Part shown: one piece after another, positions 49,262 to 59,653 of the stretch
Numbering within the stretch: the stretch's first letter is position 1
Layout of the letters: the number at the start of each line of letters is the position of its first letter
Notes under the pieces: model-generated
Seen by the model: only the letters and a program-made list of their open reading frames with translations
Told to the model about the DNA's origin: nothing
Databases searched by the model: none
Source of the DNA: Clostridia bacterium
Lineage (GTDB): Bacteria; Bacillota; Clostridia; Lachnospirales; Lachnospiraceae
Assembly (NCBI GenBank): GCA_910575725.1
Contig: CAJTFE010000018.1
Coordinates: forward strand, 21,669 to 85,668
DNA length: 64,000 nucleotides
Reading direction: 5' to 3'
Program-made: the position numbers and the translations under genes

Positions 49262-51966
49262 ATGTATTTACGAAGACGACGATTAAGACCTTGAAGAAGA
49301 ATAAGATGCGGACGCTGGTGACTATTATAGGGATTGTTTTGGCTGCTGCTATGCTGACTGCAGTGACGACCTTTATTTCCAGTCTGCAGAATTATATGCT
49401 GCGGGCGGTGGTTGCGCAGATGGGCAACTGGCATGGAGCGGTCTATGAGCTTTCCGGGGAACAGATGGGGGAGCTGGCAGGTGATGAGAGGGTGGAGGAG
49501 ACGGCGGCCGTTCAGGAGATTGGCTTTGCTGTGCTTCCCGGTGCGACGGATGAAAGCTGGCTGGACAGACAGGCGCCCTACCTGTTTGTGCTGGGCATGG
49601 CGGAGGAGGCAGGGGAAATGCTTCCTGTGCGTCTGAGTAAGGGGCGGATGCCTCAGAATGAGGGGGAATTGGTGGTTGCTTCGATGGCGATTGCCTCGGG
49701 ACGGGCGGATGTTGAGGTTGGAGATACGGTGACTCTGGAAATCGGGAAACGTATGTCTACGGGGAAGGAACCGGAGGAGCTTTTTCTGTACAATCCGCTG
49801 CTTATGACAAAGGAGGATGACGGTGCGGAGCTTGAGGTTGCGGAAGAGCTGATTCCCCGGGAAACGCGGACTTATAACGTAGTGGGACTTATGGAGACGC
49901 CTGGCTTTATGGATGCCGGAGGCAGGGAGGCTTACCTGGCTATTACTGCGGCGGATCAAGAGCCGGGGGAAGACAGCCGTTTTGTCGGTTTCTACCGGTG
50001 CCGCAAATCGTCGGATGTATATGAGGTTGCGGATACGTATATGGCGGGAAGCTCCTATGCTACGAATAATTCGGAGCTTCTGCGCTACCAGGGGGTATCT
50101 CTGAACCGGCCTTTTATGCGGATGCTTTATGGGCTGGCGTCGATATTGATTGTTCTGATTATGACGGGAGGCATTTCTCTGGTGTATAATTCCTTTGCTA
50201 TTTCGGTCAGCGATCGGACGAGGCAGTTCGGACTGCTGGCTTCTGCCGGAGCGACGCCGAGACAGCTTCGGGGGATGGTGCTTCGGGAAGCCCTTCTTGT
50301 AAGCGCTGTTGGGATTCCGCTGGGGATTTTCAGCGGTATTGTGGGGATTGGAATTACGCTGCATTTTACGGGAAACGCTTTTTCTTACCTGTATTATTCT
50401 TCCTCGGAGGTATTGCGGCTTTCCGTTTCCTGGCCGGCGGTGGTGATTGCCGCTGTGACGGCTCTGGTTACGGTTCTCATTTCGGCCTGGATTCCCTCCA
50501 GACGCGCGGCCAGGGTTTCGCCTATGGAAGCGATACGCCAGACCGGGGATGTTAAGGTGGCCAGGGGGATTGCCCGGAAGGGAAAGCTTTCCTACCGCCT
50601 GTTTGGATTGGAGGGGATGATTGCCGGGAAGCATTTCAGCCGGAGCAAAAAGCAGTACCGGACGACGATTTTTTCCTTATTTATCAGTATTGTGCTCTTT
50701 ATCTCCGCAAGCTCTTTTTCCTCTTATGTGAAGAGCAGTGTGGACACGGTTAATGATATTTCGGAAAATGATATTTCCATGTATATTGAGGAGGAGAAGG
50801 AAGGCGAGATAGAGGAAATCCGGGAGCGTGTGCGGGGGACGCAAGGAGTGGATCATATGTTTTCCGAGAGCTGTATCAATATGGATGTTCCCATCGACCC
50901 GGAATTGGTGTCGGAGGACTACCGGGCTTTTCTGGAAACACAATATAATGGGGATGATACGGGATGGGGAGGGCTTTACCGTGAGGATGGAAAGCTGATG
51001 TTTTATGATTCCCGGATTCTGGTTCTGGAGGACGCGGCGTATGAGGCTTATGTGGAGGAGCTGGGACTTTCGAAGGAGGAATATCTGGGAGCGGAGACGG
51101 ATAAGGTAATTGTCCTCAATCAGCTAAAGGGGTATATTTCCGAACAGCAGCGTTTCCGGCTTTATGATATTTTGAAGGCTCCTGGAATGGAGATTGAGAT
51201 GCTGATGACGGATTACGATGCCTGGAATGAGGCGGAAAGGGCAGCGGGGAAGGATTTGGCACGGACCGATTTCCAGAAGCCCTGCAGGGTAACGGTGGGG
51301 ACATTTGCCGAGCACGCGCCTATGAATCTCTATGGGGAGTGGGGCGGAGGTTTCTCTGTCTTTCTCTCGGAGAGTATGCTTCAAAGGCTGACAGGGGAGG
51401 AGTATCCTTATTTTAGTACCGTGCGGTTCTATATACAGGCCGAGAATCACCGGGAGACGGCAAAGCGTCTGGAGGCGCTGGCTCTGGACGGAGGCTATGA
51501 GAGTTATTTCATTGTGATGGATGAGGCGGAGACGCGCCAGACTCACAGAAGCCTGCTTTTGACGGTGGATGTGTTTACCTTTGGATTTATTACACTGATT
51601 TCGCTGATTGCGGTGGCCAATGTGTTTAATACCATTTCCACGGGAGTGCTGCTGCGGAGGAAGGAGTTTGCGGTTCTAAGCTCTGTGGGTATGACGCCTA
51701 AGGGACTTCGGCGGATGCTGAATTATGAATGTGTGCTCTATGGGTGCAAGGCTTTGCTCTATGGGCTTCCGGTGTCGCTTTTGGTTACCTGGCGGATCTA
51801 CCGGGTGGTGGCCGGGAGTATGGACGTGAGCTTTTACATTCCCTCAGTCAGTATCCTGATTGCCGTGTGCAGCGTGTTCCTGGTGGTGTTTGCCACGATG
51901 ATGTATGCCAGAAGCCGGATGAAGGGAGAGAATATCATCGACAGTATCCGGCAGGAGAGTCTGTAG
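49258..51966 (+). CDS. ABC transporter permease (FtsX/MacB-like, two-domain)
   Basis: A 902-residue permease with the same plan as the one at 26.1 kb: a first helix (about 20-40), an extracellular domain to about 295, three helices, a central helix near 475, a second extracellular domain (about 500-765) and three final helices. The C-terminal part RRKEFAVLSSVGMTPKGLRRML is the typical FtsX coupling region. Start overlaps the ATPase stop (ATGA). Probably exports or repels envelope-active peptides under control of the upstream kinase/regulator. Confidence 0.88.
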   Translation: MNVFTKTTIKTLKKNKMRTLVTIIGIVLAAAMLTAVTTFISSLQNYMLRAVVAQMGNWHGAVYELSGEQMGELAGDERVEETAAVQEIGFAVLPGATDESWLDRQAPYLFVLGMAEEAGEMLPVRLSKGRMPQNEGELVVASMAIASGRADVEVGDTVTLEIGKRMSTGKEPEELFLYNPLLMTKEDDGAELEVAEELIPRETRTYNVVGLMETPGFMDAGGREAYLAITAADQEPGEDSRFVGFYRCRKSSDVYEVADTYMAGSSYATNNSELLRYQGVSLNRPFMRMLYGLASILIVLIMTGGISLVYNSFAISVSDRTRQFGLLASAGATPRQLRGMVLREALLVSAVGIPLGIFSGIVGIGITLHFTGNAFSYLYYSSSEVLRLSVSWPAVVIAAVTALVTVLISAWIPSRRAARVSPMEAIRQTGDVKVARGIARKGKLSYRLFGLEGMIAGKHFSRSKKQYRTTIFSLFISIVLFISASSFSSYVKSSVDTVNDISENDISMYIEEEKEGEIEEIRERVRGTQGVDHMFSESCINMDVPIDPELVSEDYRAFLETQYNGDDTGWGGLYREDGKLMFYDSRILVLEDAAYEAYVEELGLSKEEYLGAETDKVIVLNQLKGYISEQQRFRLYDILKAPGMEIEMLMTDYDAWNEAERAAGKDLARTDFQKPCRVTVGTFAEHAPMNLYGEWGGGFSVFLSESMLQRLTGEEYPYFSTVRFYIQAENHRETAKRLEALALDGGYESYFIVMDEAETRQTHRSLLLTVDVFTFGFITLISLIAVANVFNTISTGVLLRRKEFAVLSSVGMTPKGLRRMLNYECVLYGCKALLYGLPVSLLVTWRIYRVVAGSMDVSFYIPSVSILIAVCSVFLVVFATMMYARSRMKGENIIDSIRQESL

Positions 51967-51980
51967 GAAGAGAAAAAAAT

Positions 51981-52056
51981 AAAAGAAAAGGGTCTGTGGA
52001 GAAAGATAAGATCAGATTTTCTGATATCATATTTTTCCACAGGCCCTTTCTCTTTG
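51981..52056. terminator. Bidirectional terminator between permease and hybrid kinase genes
   Basis: GAAAAGGGTCTGTGGA pairs with TCCACAGGCCCTTTC around an inner GATCAGA...TCTGATATC hairpin. A-rich on the left and T-rich on the right, it serves both convergent genes. Confidence 0.8.
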
Positions 52057-52084
52057 TAATCTTAACCCTCCGGAAATAAAGGTG

Positions 52085-54646
52085 TTACAGAATGAACTTC
52101 TTCAAGAGGGAAATGACCTCGTCCAGGTTGATAGGCTTGGCAGTGTGGGCATTCATTCCGCTGTCCAGGCAATGCTTGACGTCCTCGGAAAAAGCGTCTG
52201 CGGTCATGGCAATGATGGGAATCGTCTGGGCATCGGGACGTTCCAGGCCGCGGATTGCTTCGGTGGCTTCGTAGCCGTTCATAACCGGCATCCGGACATC
52301 CATCAGAATGGCCTTGTAATATCCGGGTTCAGAGGCCTCGAATTTTTCCAGACAGATTGCTCCGTTTTCCGCCCATTCCAGCTCCATGCCTACATCAGAC
52401 AGCAGCTCTTCAAGAATCTCCCAGTTGATTTCATTGTCCTCTGCTGCCAGAAGGCGGCATCCGGCCAAATCCGTATCTTCGGTTATCGTGTTTTCTGCTT
52501 CTGCCATTCCCATATACTGCTTTAATCCATGGAACAGCGTGGATTTAAACAGCGGTTTCGATATAAAGCCGTTGATACCGGCTTCCCGTGCCTCCGCTTC
52601 AAACTCATCCCAGTCATAAGCGGAGATGAGGATGATAGGCATATTCTCCCCTACAATCCGCCGGATCTGCCTGGCAACCATGAGGCCGTCCATGCCGGGA
52701 AGCTTCCAGTCCAGCAGGACAATCTGGTAATCATCCCGAAGCTGGTGCTGCTTGCGTACCAGTTCCAGGGCGGATTCTCCGCTTAAGGTCCAGTGGGCCT
52801 GGATTCCGATGGATTTCAGAGCATCTACGGCTGTATGGCACAGGATCTCATCATCATCCACCACAAGCATCCGCCAGGGTGGGAGAACCATATCAATCTC
52901 TTCGATCTCAGCCTTTTCCAAATCCAGAATCACATGGATCTCGGTTCCCTTGTCAGGCTCGCTCTCTATGGCAATGCTTCCGCCCATGGCATCAATAATG
53001 TACTTTGTGATTGCCATCCCAAGTCCGGCACCCTCTGTCTTCTGCACCCGTTTGCTGTCGGCTCTTGAGTAGGAATCAAAAATCTGGCTGAGGAACTCCG
53101 GCGTCATGCCGATACCGTTATCCTTTACAATGATATGATTGCGGATATAGGCACTTCCTTTATCTTCCGGCGCTTCCTCCTGGAATAAGGAGAGCTGTAT
53201 GGTGCCGTTTTCATGGGTGTACTTCACTGCGTTGGACAGCATATTCAGTAAAATCTGGTTGAGCCGGACACTGTCGCAGTACACATCCTCGGCCATTATG
53301 TTATCAATATGAACGTTAAAGTTCTGGCTTTTTGCCTTGACCTGCGTCTGTACGATGTTAACAATTCCCTCTATGACTTCACGTAAGGAAATCTGCTCTG
53401 CCGTGAGTGTCATTTTGCCGCTCTCGATTTTGGACATATCTAGGACATCGTTGATCAGCCCTAGGAGGTGTTTGCCGGAGAGGGCAATCTTTTTCAGACA
53501 GTTCCGCACCTGCTCCTTATCGTCGATATGGGCCGTGGCAATGGCCGTCATGCCCACAATGGCGTTCATGGGAGTACGGATATCATGGCTCATATTGGAG
53601 AGGAAGGTGCTCTTTGCCCTCGTGGCAGCCAGGGCATCCTGGCGGGCCGCTTCCAGCTCGATCAGCTGCTGCCGGGTCATACGGAAATAGCTGTAAAAGA
53701 TAATAACCAATACAATAAGGATCACAGCGATGACAAGCATGGTCGTTCCCGTCCGCTCTGCGTTCATGTTCTCTACGGTTTCGTTGAGAACCCCGAAGGG
53801 AAGAATGGTCAGGAGATGCCATTCGGAGTAGGGCAGAGGCGTACAGTATATCTGCTGGCTGGCAGAATTGAGATTCAGCACACTGGAATAGCTCTCCTTT
53901 TTCTCCATGGCAGCGGAAAGCTTTTGGATATGACTCTCTATTTGGCCGGCATCCTCCTCCGGATACCGTTCATACAGGCTGGTGAAATAATCAGCGTATT
54001 CGTCGCTCATATCACTTATAATGAAGCTTCCGTCTTTCCGGATAATATGGGAATAGATGAGTGCGTTGTCTTCTTCGGTACTCAGCATGGTGCCGATATA
54101 TTCTATGGGGACTGCAGTAATAAGGGCTATGGACTTCTGGCCGTCCGACATGGGATAGCCGGCGCTGACGCCGAACAGAACCACATCACTGTCGGTGGTG
54201 CTGCGGCCTACGGCGACTTTTTTTTCCCCTTTCTGCAGAGATTCAAAGAAAGGCTCCGGATCGGCAAGCTCAATCTTTTCCCCATAGATCATTTCCAGGG
54301 AGTAGTCTTTGGAACAAAGAGCCAGATAATTAAAGCCCCTGACACGGATACGGTAGATAAGATCCTCATATATGGCGTCCGTACTCTCCTGATCGGCAGA
54401 TACGACTTCCGTTACAGCTTCCACCTGCTCAAGCTTTAAGTCAATCAGGGTCCGGAAATGGGCGGTGATATGGTCATTGATTCCGGACATGTACAGGTTG
54501 CCTACTTTGTTGATAGCTTCTGTACTGACGGTACGCATGTGCCGGCCCAGATATGTAAACGCCCACACGCTGATGAGAAGAAGCAGGACAAAGCTTCCAA
54601 TCAAAAACTGGGTGGTGCGTGCCTTTTTGCTGCATTGGATATTCAT
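52085..54646 (-). CDS. Hybrid sensor histidine kinase with two receiver domains
   Basis: An 853-residue membrane protein. Helix 1 spans about residues 12-34, an extracellular Cache-like sensor about 35-300, helix 2 about 305-328. The kinase core follows: FLSNMSHDIRTPMNAIVGM (about 355), NMLSNAVKYTHENG, GIGMTPEF and GAGLGMAI. Two receivers come next: LVVDDDE...LLDWKLPGMDG (about 600-715) and AAEDNEIN...LMDVRMPVMNG (about 735-850). There is no Hpt or output domain, so the phosphate must go to a separate protein. AGGAGG precedes the start on the minus strand. It is convergent with the ABC module and probably not part of it. Confidence 0.93.
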   Translation of the reverse strand: MNIQCSKKARTTQFLIGSFVLLLLISVWAFTYLGRHMRTVSTEAINKVGNLYMSGINDHITAHFRTLIDLKLEQVEAVTEVVSADQESTDAIYEDLIYRIRVRGFNYLALCSKDYSLEMIYGEKIELADPEPFFESLQKGEKKVAVGRSTTDSDVVLFGVSAGYPMSDGQKSIALITAVPIEYIGTMLSTEEDNALIYSHIIRKDGSFIISDMSDEYADYFTSLYERYPEEDAGQIESHIQKLSAAMEKKESYSSVLNLNSASQQIYCTPLPYSEWHLLTILPFGVLNETVENMNAERTGTTMLVIAVILIVLVIIFYSYFRMTRQQLIELEAARQDALAATRAKSTFLSNMSHDIRTPMNAIVGMTAIATAHIDDKEQVRNCLKKIALSGKHLLGLINDVLDMSKIESGKMTLTAEQISLREVIEGIVNIVQTQVKAKSQNFNVHIDNIMAEDVYCDSVRLNQILLNMLSNAVKYTHENGTIQLSLFQEEAPEDKGSAYIRNHIIVKDNGIGMTPEFLSQIFDSYSRADSKRVQKTEGAGLGMAITKYIIDAMGGSIAIESEPDKGTEIHVILDLEKAEIEEIDMVLPPWRMLVVDDDEILCHTAVDALKSIGIQAHWTLSGESALELVRKQHQLRDDYQIVLLDWKLPGMDGLMVARQIRRIVGENMPIILISAYDWDEFEAEAREAGINGFISKPLFKSTLFHGLKQYMGMAEAENTITEDTDLAGCRLLAAEDNEINWEILEELLSDVGMELEWAENGAICLEKFEASEPGYYKAILMDVRMPVMNGYEATEAIRGLERPDAQTIPIIAMTADAFSEDVKHCLDSGMNAHTAKPINLDEVISLLKKFIL

Positions 54647-54795
54647 GTGTATCTTTTCCTCCTGTTGCTTCTGTTTTCGGACAAACAGAGGTAATTATCG
54701 GATATTTCAAGGATAATGATTGCCTGGTTTCTACAATTATTAGAATTATATCAGATTCCTAAAGATAATTCCAGTGCTTCCTTGCAGTATTTTAT

Positions 54796-54824
54796 TTTAC
54801 ACGGTAAGGAAAGAGTGATATAAT
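54796..54824 (+). promoter_or_regulatory. Promoter of the wall-anchored protein gene
   Basis: TTTACA (54796-54801), a 17-base spacer and TATAAT (54819-54824), giving a leader of about 125 bases. Confidence 0.6.
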
Positions 54825-54958
54825 AAAAGTAACAAGCAAAAACCCCTGCATTTTGGACACTTTAAGGAAGGCGGTCTCTCTGCTTTTGGGGACATGTATG
54901 AATGGGGCGGATGCAGAGTATATATCTTTATAGAAGCGTAACAGGAAAGGCAGACAGT

Positions 54959-57900
54959 ATGAGAGTGTGGAAGCATAGATGGAAGAGAGGTTTTGCGCTG
55001 GTTCTGACAGCGGCGATTATAGGAGGGAGCTTAGAGAGCAGAGCTCTGCCTGTGTGGGCAGCTTCCCGGAATATGCCGGAAGCGGAGGAGACGTTTACAA
55101 AGGTTCTGGAATGGGAGGAGGATCTGCCAAAGAGCGGGGAGCTTCTGGAAGGATACCTGCACCAGAGGGCTGCCGGTGAGCTGGGAGACGGGGCTTCACT
55201 GTATGGAAATGCAGGAGGAACAAGGCTTACTGGGGATGAAAAGAGAATTTATGAGGAACTGAAGAGGCAGATACAGGCGGCGGCTTCGGGAGCAAGGGAT
55301 TCTACGGTATTTTCTGTGGATCCAGGCAGTCTTCCAGGCAGCGAAAGCGAGGTGGATGCTGCAGCCAGAAGGATTATATACTATCTTTTGATGGACTGCC
55401 CCTACGACTTGTACTGGTATGACAAAACGACAGGGAATGGATATGAGGTCAATTGGAGCAGCGTAAGCGGCAAGATTACGTCCTTAACATTTTCTCTGGC
55501 TGTTGGGGAGGAATACCAAAAAGGAACGGAGGCTTATCGGATAGATACGTCAAAGACGAAGGCAGTGAATAAAGCAGCCGACACGGCAAAACAGATTGTC
55601 AAGGTGAACGAAGGAAAAACGTCTTATGAGAAGCTTGCGGCTTATCTGGCAGAGATCAAACGCCTTGCTTCTTATAATAATGCGGCCGCCGGCGATGCGT
55701 CTGCCCCTTACGGGAATCCGTGGCAGCTGATCTGGGTGTTTGACGGAGATCCGTCTACCAAAGTGGTCTGCGAGGGCTATGCCAAGGCTTTCCAGTATTT
55801 ATGCGATTTGTCTTCTTTCTATAATGCTGCGTGCTATACGGTTACCGGAACCATGGACGGCGGCAATCATATGTGGAATATTGTGACGCTGAACGGCAGC
55901 AATTATCTGGTGGATGCAACTAACTGCGATGACGGAACCGCTGGTGCGCCGGATAAATTGTTTCTGGCAGGCGCCCAGGGAAGCGTGGAGGGAGGATATG
56001 CCTTTTCCCTTGGCGGCAGGACGGTTACCTATCAGTACGACCCCAGTCAAAAGGGGCTTTTGGGAGATGTCTTAAAGCTGGCTTCCGATTATTATGAGAA
56101 TGTGCCGGGACAAGAGCTTAAGATTCAGCAGGCGCCGACGGTCAATGGGAAAGTGACCTTCGGAGAACCGGCGAACAACAGCCTTCTGACGGGAGGCGCT
56201 GCAGTGGATGGGGCAAATAATACCGTTCAGGGTTCTTTCCAATGGGTAGATTCCTTTTACAGAGAGGCCGGAACGCCTTCTCTAAAGGTGGTTTTTATAC
56301 CGGCGGATTCCAGGTATGAGCCTGCAGAAGCTTCCGTAAATGTCAAGGTGGAGAAGAAAACAGTTACCGTGAAGGCGGATCCGCAGAGCAAGGCAGTCAA
56401 CCAGCCGGATCCGGAGCTGACATATACGGCAGAGGGCGTTGTAGACGGATGCCCCCTGCAGGGGGCTCTGACCCGCCAGGCCGGGGAATCAGTCGGAACT
56501 TATGCGATCGAGCAGGGAGATCTGACGGATGCGGAGAACCCCAATTACGAGATTCAATTTACGGGTAATACTTTGACGATTACTGCGGCAGACTGCAATG
56601 TCGTGGTGAATGAGAGACAGAATATCCGGCCCGGGACAGGAGAGTTTACAGAGCCGGTATTCACAGATGAGAATGGAAGCAGTATCGAGGGGACGATTAC
56701 CTATACCTATAGTGGGCAGACCTATGATTATGCCGGCTTGAAAAATGTGCTTGCAGGACTTGCAGAGGGAAGCAGCGGAACAATTGCATACACCTTTGTG
56801 CCCGCAAGCCCGGACTATGCTTCCCAAAGCGGAGAGATTGCGTTTACCATGAGCACGCTCACCTTTACCGTGGGAGGGACGGAGGCCACGGCAGAGAATG
56901 CGGTGACAATCAAAAAGGATGCCGTATACGGCGATTCCTGGTCTGAGATTGTAAAAATCGGCAGTATCACAGCCGGCACAGGCGCAGGAACGGACAGTGA
57001 TTCTGCGCATTTTACCCTGCGGGAAAGCGGCCGGCCGGATGCCGGAGACGCTCAGAGCTTTCAGGTCCTTTACAACGGAACCATAGAAGGGAAAACCTAT
57101 ACGGACGAAGTAGTTCTGACGGGGAAGGCGGATGTGGCGAAACGCACTGTTACGGCGGAAGCCGGAAGCTGCCGGATCACCAAGGTTTATGATAGGACAC
57201 GGGATCCGGGAACTGCATCCGGGGAGCTGGCGATTCAGAATCTGGCATCTGGGGACGAAGGCCTCCTTACTATTACGGTAACACCGGGAGCCTATCCGGA
57301 CGCTAATGTGAATGGACAGAAGAAGGTGGCTGTGACCCTTGCCCTGGAGGGGGAGGGCCTTAAGAACTATGAGCTTCTGAATGATACCTTGGAGCTTCCG
57401 GGGGAGATTAAGCCGAAATCTATCGCGCCTGTTGTGAAGGTTTCAGGCAGCTACAGCTTTACAGGCAGTGCGGTAACGCCTGCGCTGACGGTTTCGGACG
57501 GAACGGATGTGCTGGCTGAGACAGATTATGAGGCGGTTCTGAGCAATAACAAGAGCGCCGGGACGGCCAAGGTGTCGGTGAGCCCGAAGGCCGGGGGAAA
57601 TTATACCTGGAGCCCTGCCGTTGAGGCGTCATTTACCATTGACAAAGGTAATTATACCGGAACAAAAACCATGGCGGTGTCGGCCAGACCAGGGGAGACG
57701 GCTTCCTTTAATCTGTCCTCTGTGCTTCCTGCCGGATATAAGCTTGGCAGCATCCGGGTGGAAGACCGGGATCGTATTTTTACGGGCACGCCTTCTCTTT
57801 CAGGGTCTAAGGTGACCGGAAGCCTGGTGAATGACAGCTCAAAGGCCGGAAAGAAGGCCGTGATTACAGTGCCGGTAACGGAGACGGCGGACTATCAGGC

Positions 57901-58630
57901 TTTTGAGCTGACGCTTACGGTGAATGTGCTGGCCTCTGCACAGAATCCGGGGTCGAGCAATAATAACAATAACAACAATAATAATGGCAATAATAATGTG
58001 AACGGCGGAAATAACAGCAATAACAATACCACTGCCAACGGGACGGATAAGGTGGAGTACAGCCTGTCTATGGAGACGGGGATCTCCAAGGTGCCAACGG
58101 CCCTTAGCAGTATAGAGGACTTGAATACAACGGAAAAGATTGAGTCGAAGATGAAGCAGGAGCTGCAGAAACGGGCGGCAGGCGTTGCTTCGGATAAGGT
58201 GGTGGTCTATGATGTTGTCCTTATGGTGAACATCAACGGGACCGGATGGAAGACGGCCACGAAGGACAATTTTCCCCAGGGAGGGCTTACAGTGGTGATT
58301 CCTTATCCGGAGGGAACAGATCGGACGAAGCATGATTTTGTTGTGAGCCATATGTTTACAGAGGAGATGAACGGGCATAAGGCCGGGGAGATCGAGTATC
58401 CTTCTGTGACCAAGACGGGGGAGGGGCTTGAATTTAAGGTAAACGGTCTGTCACCGATCTCCGTGGGCTGGTCGGAGGCCGGGAAGCTGAATGATCCCAG
58501 CGGGGCCGTTAAGAGCCCGAAGACGGCGGATATGAGCCCTGTGGAGATGTATCTTGGACTGCTTGTGCTTGCAGCATCTGCGCTGGCCGGTTTGCTGCTT
58601 TTGGAGCGCAGACGGATGAGGGAGCGGTGA
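54959..58630 (+). CDS. Wall-anchored transglutaminase-like surface protein with MBG/YDG-type repeats
   Basis: A 1223-residue secreted protein. A signal peptide ends near residue 36 (PVWAAS). Residues 255-330 form a transglutaminase-like domain with the triad order Cys (VCEGYAKAF, about 271), His (GNHMWNIV, about 302) and Asp (LVDATNCDD, about 317). Immunoglobulin-like MBG/YDG-type repeats follow (about 460-545 and 730-900). An Asn/Gly-rich tract lies at about 1000-1027. The C-terminus has SPKTAD, a hydrophobic helix and RRRMRER, a sortase-type signal. ATG 54959 follows AGGAAAGG. Probably a surface crosslinker or protease-like enzyme; the substrate is unknown. Confidence 0.82.
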   Translation: MRVWKHRWKRGFALVLTAAIIGGSLESRALPVWAASRNMPEAEETFTKVLEWEEDLPKSGELLEGYLHQRAAGELGDGASLYGNAGGTRLTGDEKRIYEELKRQIQAAASGARDSTVFSVDPGSLPGSESEVDAAARRIIYYLLMDCPYDLYWYDKTTGNGYEVNWSSVSGKITSLTFSLAVGEEYQKGTEAYRIDTSKTKAVNKAADTAKQIVKVNEGKTSYEKLAAYLAEIKRLASYNNAAAGDASAPYGNPWQLIWVFDGDPSTKVVCEGYAKAFQYLCDLSSFYNAACYTVTGTMDGGNHMWNIVTLNGSNYLVDATNCDDGTAGAPDKLFLAGAQGSVEGGYAFSLGGRTVTYQYDPSQKGLLGDVLKLASDYYENVPGQELKIQQAPTVNGKVTFGEPANNSLLTGGAAVDGANNTVQGSFQWVDSFYREAGTPSLKVVFIPADSRYEPAEASVNVKVEKKTVTVKADPQSKAVNQPDPELTYTAEGVVDGCPLQGALTRQAGESVGTYAIEQGDLTDAENPNYEIQFTGNTLTITAADCNVVVNERQNIRPGTGEFTEPVFTDENGSSIEGTITYTYSGQTYDYAGLKNVLAGLAEGSSGTIAYTFVPASPDYASQSGEIAFTMSTLTFTVGGTEATAENAVTIKKDAVYGDSWSEIVKIGSITAGTGAGTDSDSAHFTLRESGRPDAGDAQSFQVLYNGTIEGKTYTDEVVLTGKADVAKRTVTAEAGSCRITKVYDRTRDPGTASGELAIQNLASGDEGLLTITVTPGAYPDANVNGQKKVAVTLALEGEGLKNYELLNDTLELPGEIKPKSIAPVVKVSGSYSFTGSAVTPALTVSDGTDVLAETDYEAVLSNNKSAGTAKVSVSPKAGGNYTWSPAVEASFTIDKGNYTGTKTMAVSARPGETASFNLSSVLPAGYKLGSIRVEDRDRIFTGTPSLSGSKVTGSLVNDSSKAGKKAVITVPVTETADYQAFELTLTVNVLASAQNPGSSNNNNNNNNNGNNNVNGGNNSNNNTTANGTDKVEYSLSMETGISKVPTALSSIEDLNTTEKIESKMKQELQKRAAGVASDKVVVYDVVLMVNINGTGWKTATKDNFPQGGLTVVIPYPEGTDRTKHDFVVSHMFTEEMNGHKAGEIEYPSVTKTGEGLEFKVNGLSPISVGWSEAGKLNDPSGAVKSPKTADMSPVEMYLGLLVLAASALAGLLLLERRRMRER
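57955..58036 (+). repeat. AAT/AAC-rich microsatellite inside the surface protein gene
   Basis: A tract of Asn codons (AAT and AAC mixed) with a few Gly and Val, encoding a flexible linker between the Ig-like repeats and the C-terminal domain. Triplet structure lets its length change without a frameshift. Confidence 0.85.
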
Positions 58631-58670
58631 TGGCCCGGATGCACCGGATGGCCCGGATATGAAAAAAGGC

Positions 58671-58699
58671 TTGCAAAGGTTTGTTTCCCATGATATACT
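58671..58699 (+). promoter_or_regulatory. Promoter of rpsB-tsf
   Basis: TTGCAA (58671-58676), a 17-base spacer and TATACT (58694-58699), about 110 bases ahead of rpsB. The leader contains short GC-rich inverted repeats that may serve autoregulation. Confidence 0.7.
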
Positions 58700-58814
58700 T
58701 TCTAAGTTAGCGAAAAATCACGCGGTCCTTGCCAAGAACGGTGCCGGAGCATTTGCTCGGGTCTTTGCGGCAGACAGGGCTTGCGGAAGAACAACCACAT
58801 GGAGGTAAAGAAAC

Positions 58815-59552
58815 ATGAGCGTTATTTCAATGAAGCAGTTACTGGAGGCAGGTGTTCATTTCGGACATCAGACAAGAAGATGGAACCCTAAGATGGCTCC
58901 CTACATCTACACCGAGAGGAACGGCATCTACATCATCGACCTGCAGAAGTCTGTAGGAATGGTAGACGATGCTTACAAGGCTGTATTTGACATTGTGGCA
59001 GACGGCGGCACCATTCTGTTCGTAGGAACAAAGAAGCAGGCCCAGGACGCCATCCGTACCGAGGCAGAGCGCTGCGGCATGTTCTATGTAAATGAGAGAT
59101 GGCTCGGCGGCATGCTGACCAACTTCAAGACTATCCAGAGCAGAGTAAACCGTCTGAAAGCCATCGAGAGAATGTCCGAGGACGGAACTTTTGACGTACT
59201 GCCTAAGAAGGAAGTTATCGCACTGAGAAAAGAGTGGGAGAAGCTGGAGAGAAACCTTGGCGGTATCAAGGAAATGAAGAGAGTTCCGGATGCAATCTTC
59301 GTAGTTGACCCGAAGAAGGAGAGAATCTGTGTTCAGGAAGCGCATACACTGGGAATCCCCTTGATTGGCATCGCAGATACCAACTGTGATCCGGAAGAGC
59401 TGGATTACGTAATCCCCGGCAATGACGATGCAATCAGAGCCGTGAAGCTTCTGGTATCCAAGATGGCTGACGCCGTAGTGGAGGCAAACCAGGGACAGGC
59501 AGAGGACGTAGAGGAAGCTTATGACGAGGCTGCCGTACCGGCAGAGGAGTAA
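58815..59552 (+). CDS. rpsB: 30S ribosomal protein S2
   Basis: A 245-residue ribosomal protein. Diagnostic parts are [22 protein letters not shown] at the start, the central [12 protein letters not shown] and the late [27 protein letters not shown] precedes ATG 58815. It forms the standard rpsB-tsf pair; the C-terminal 20 residues are the usual acidic extension. Confidence 0.98.
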   Translation: MSVISMKQLLEAGVHFGHQTRRWNPKMAPYIYTERNGIYIIDLQKSVGMVDDAYKAVFDIVADGGTILFVGTKKQAQDAIRTEAERCGMFYVNERWLGGMLTNFKTIQSRVNRLKAIERMSEDGTFDVLPKKEVIALRKEWEKLERNLGGIKEMKRVPDAIFVVDPKKERICVQEAHTLGIPLIGIADTNCDPEELDYVIPGNDDAIRAVKLLVSKMADAVVEANQGQAEDVEEAYDEAAVPAEE

Positions 59553-59653
59553 TCCAAAAGCTTTCCAAGAGGTCATTTACGCTGCAGCGTATGCAGTTCG
59601 TGCGGAACGGGCCGTCATATGTCTGTGGGAATATATAGATGGAGGAAAAAACA

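Noticed and set aside
49174..50634. Long minus-strand frame opposite the second large permease
   Set aside because: Its composition (Arg, His, Pro and Asn rich) is what antisense of G/T-rich codons gives; the plus-strand permease is certain.
52085..54646. Long plus-strand frame opposite the hybrid kinase (53468-54439)
   Set aside because: It is antisense to a gene with clear kinase and receiver motifs and has no protein-like features or ribosome site.
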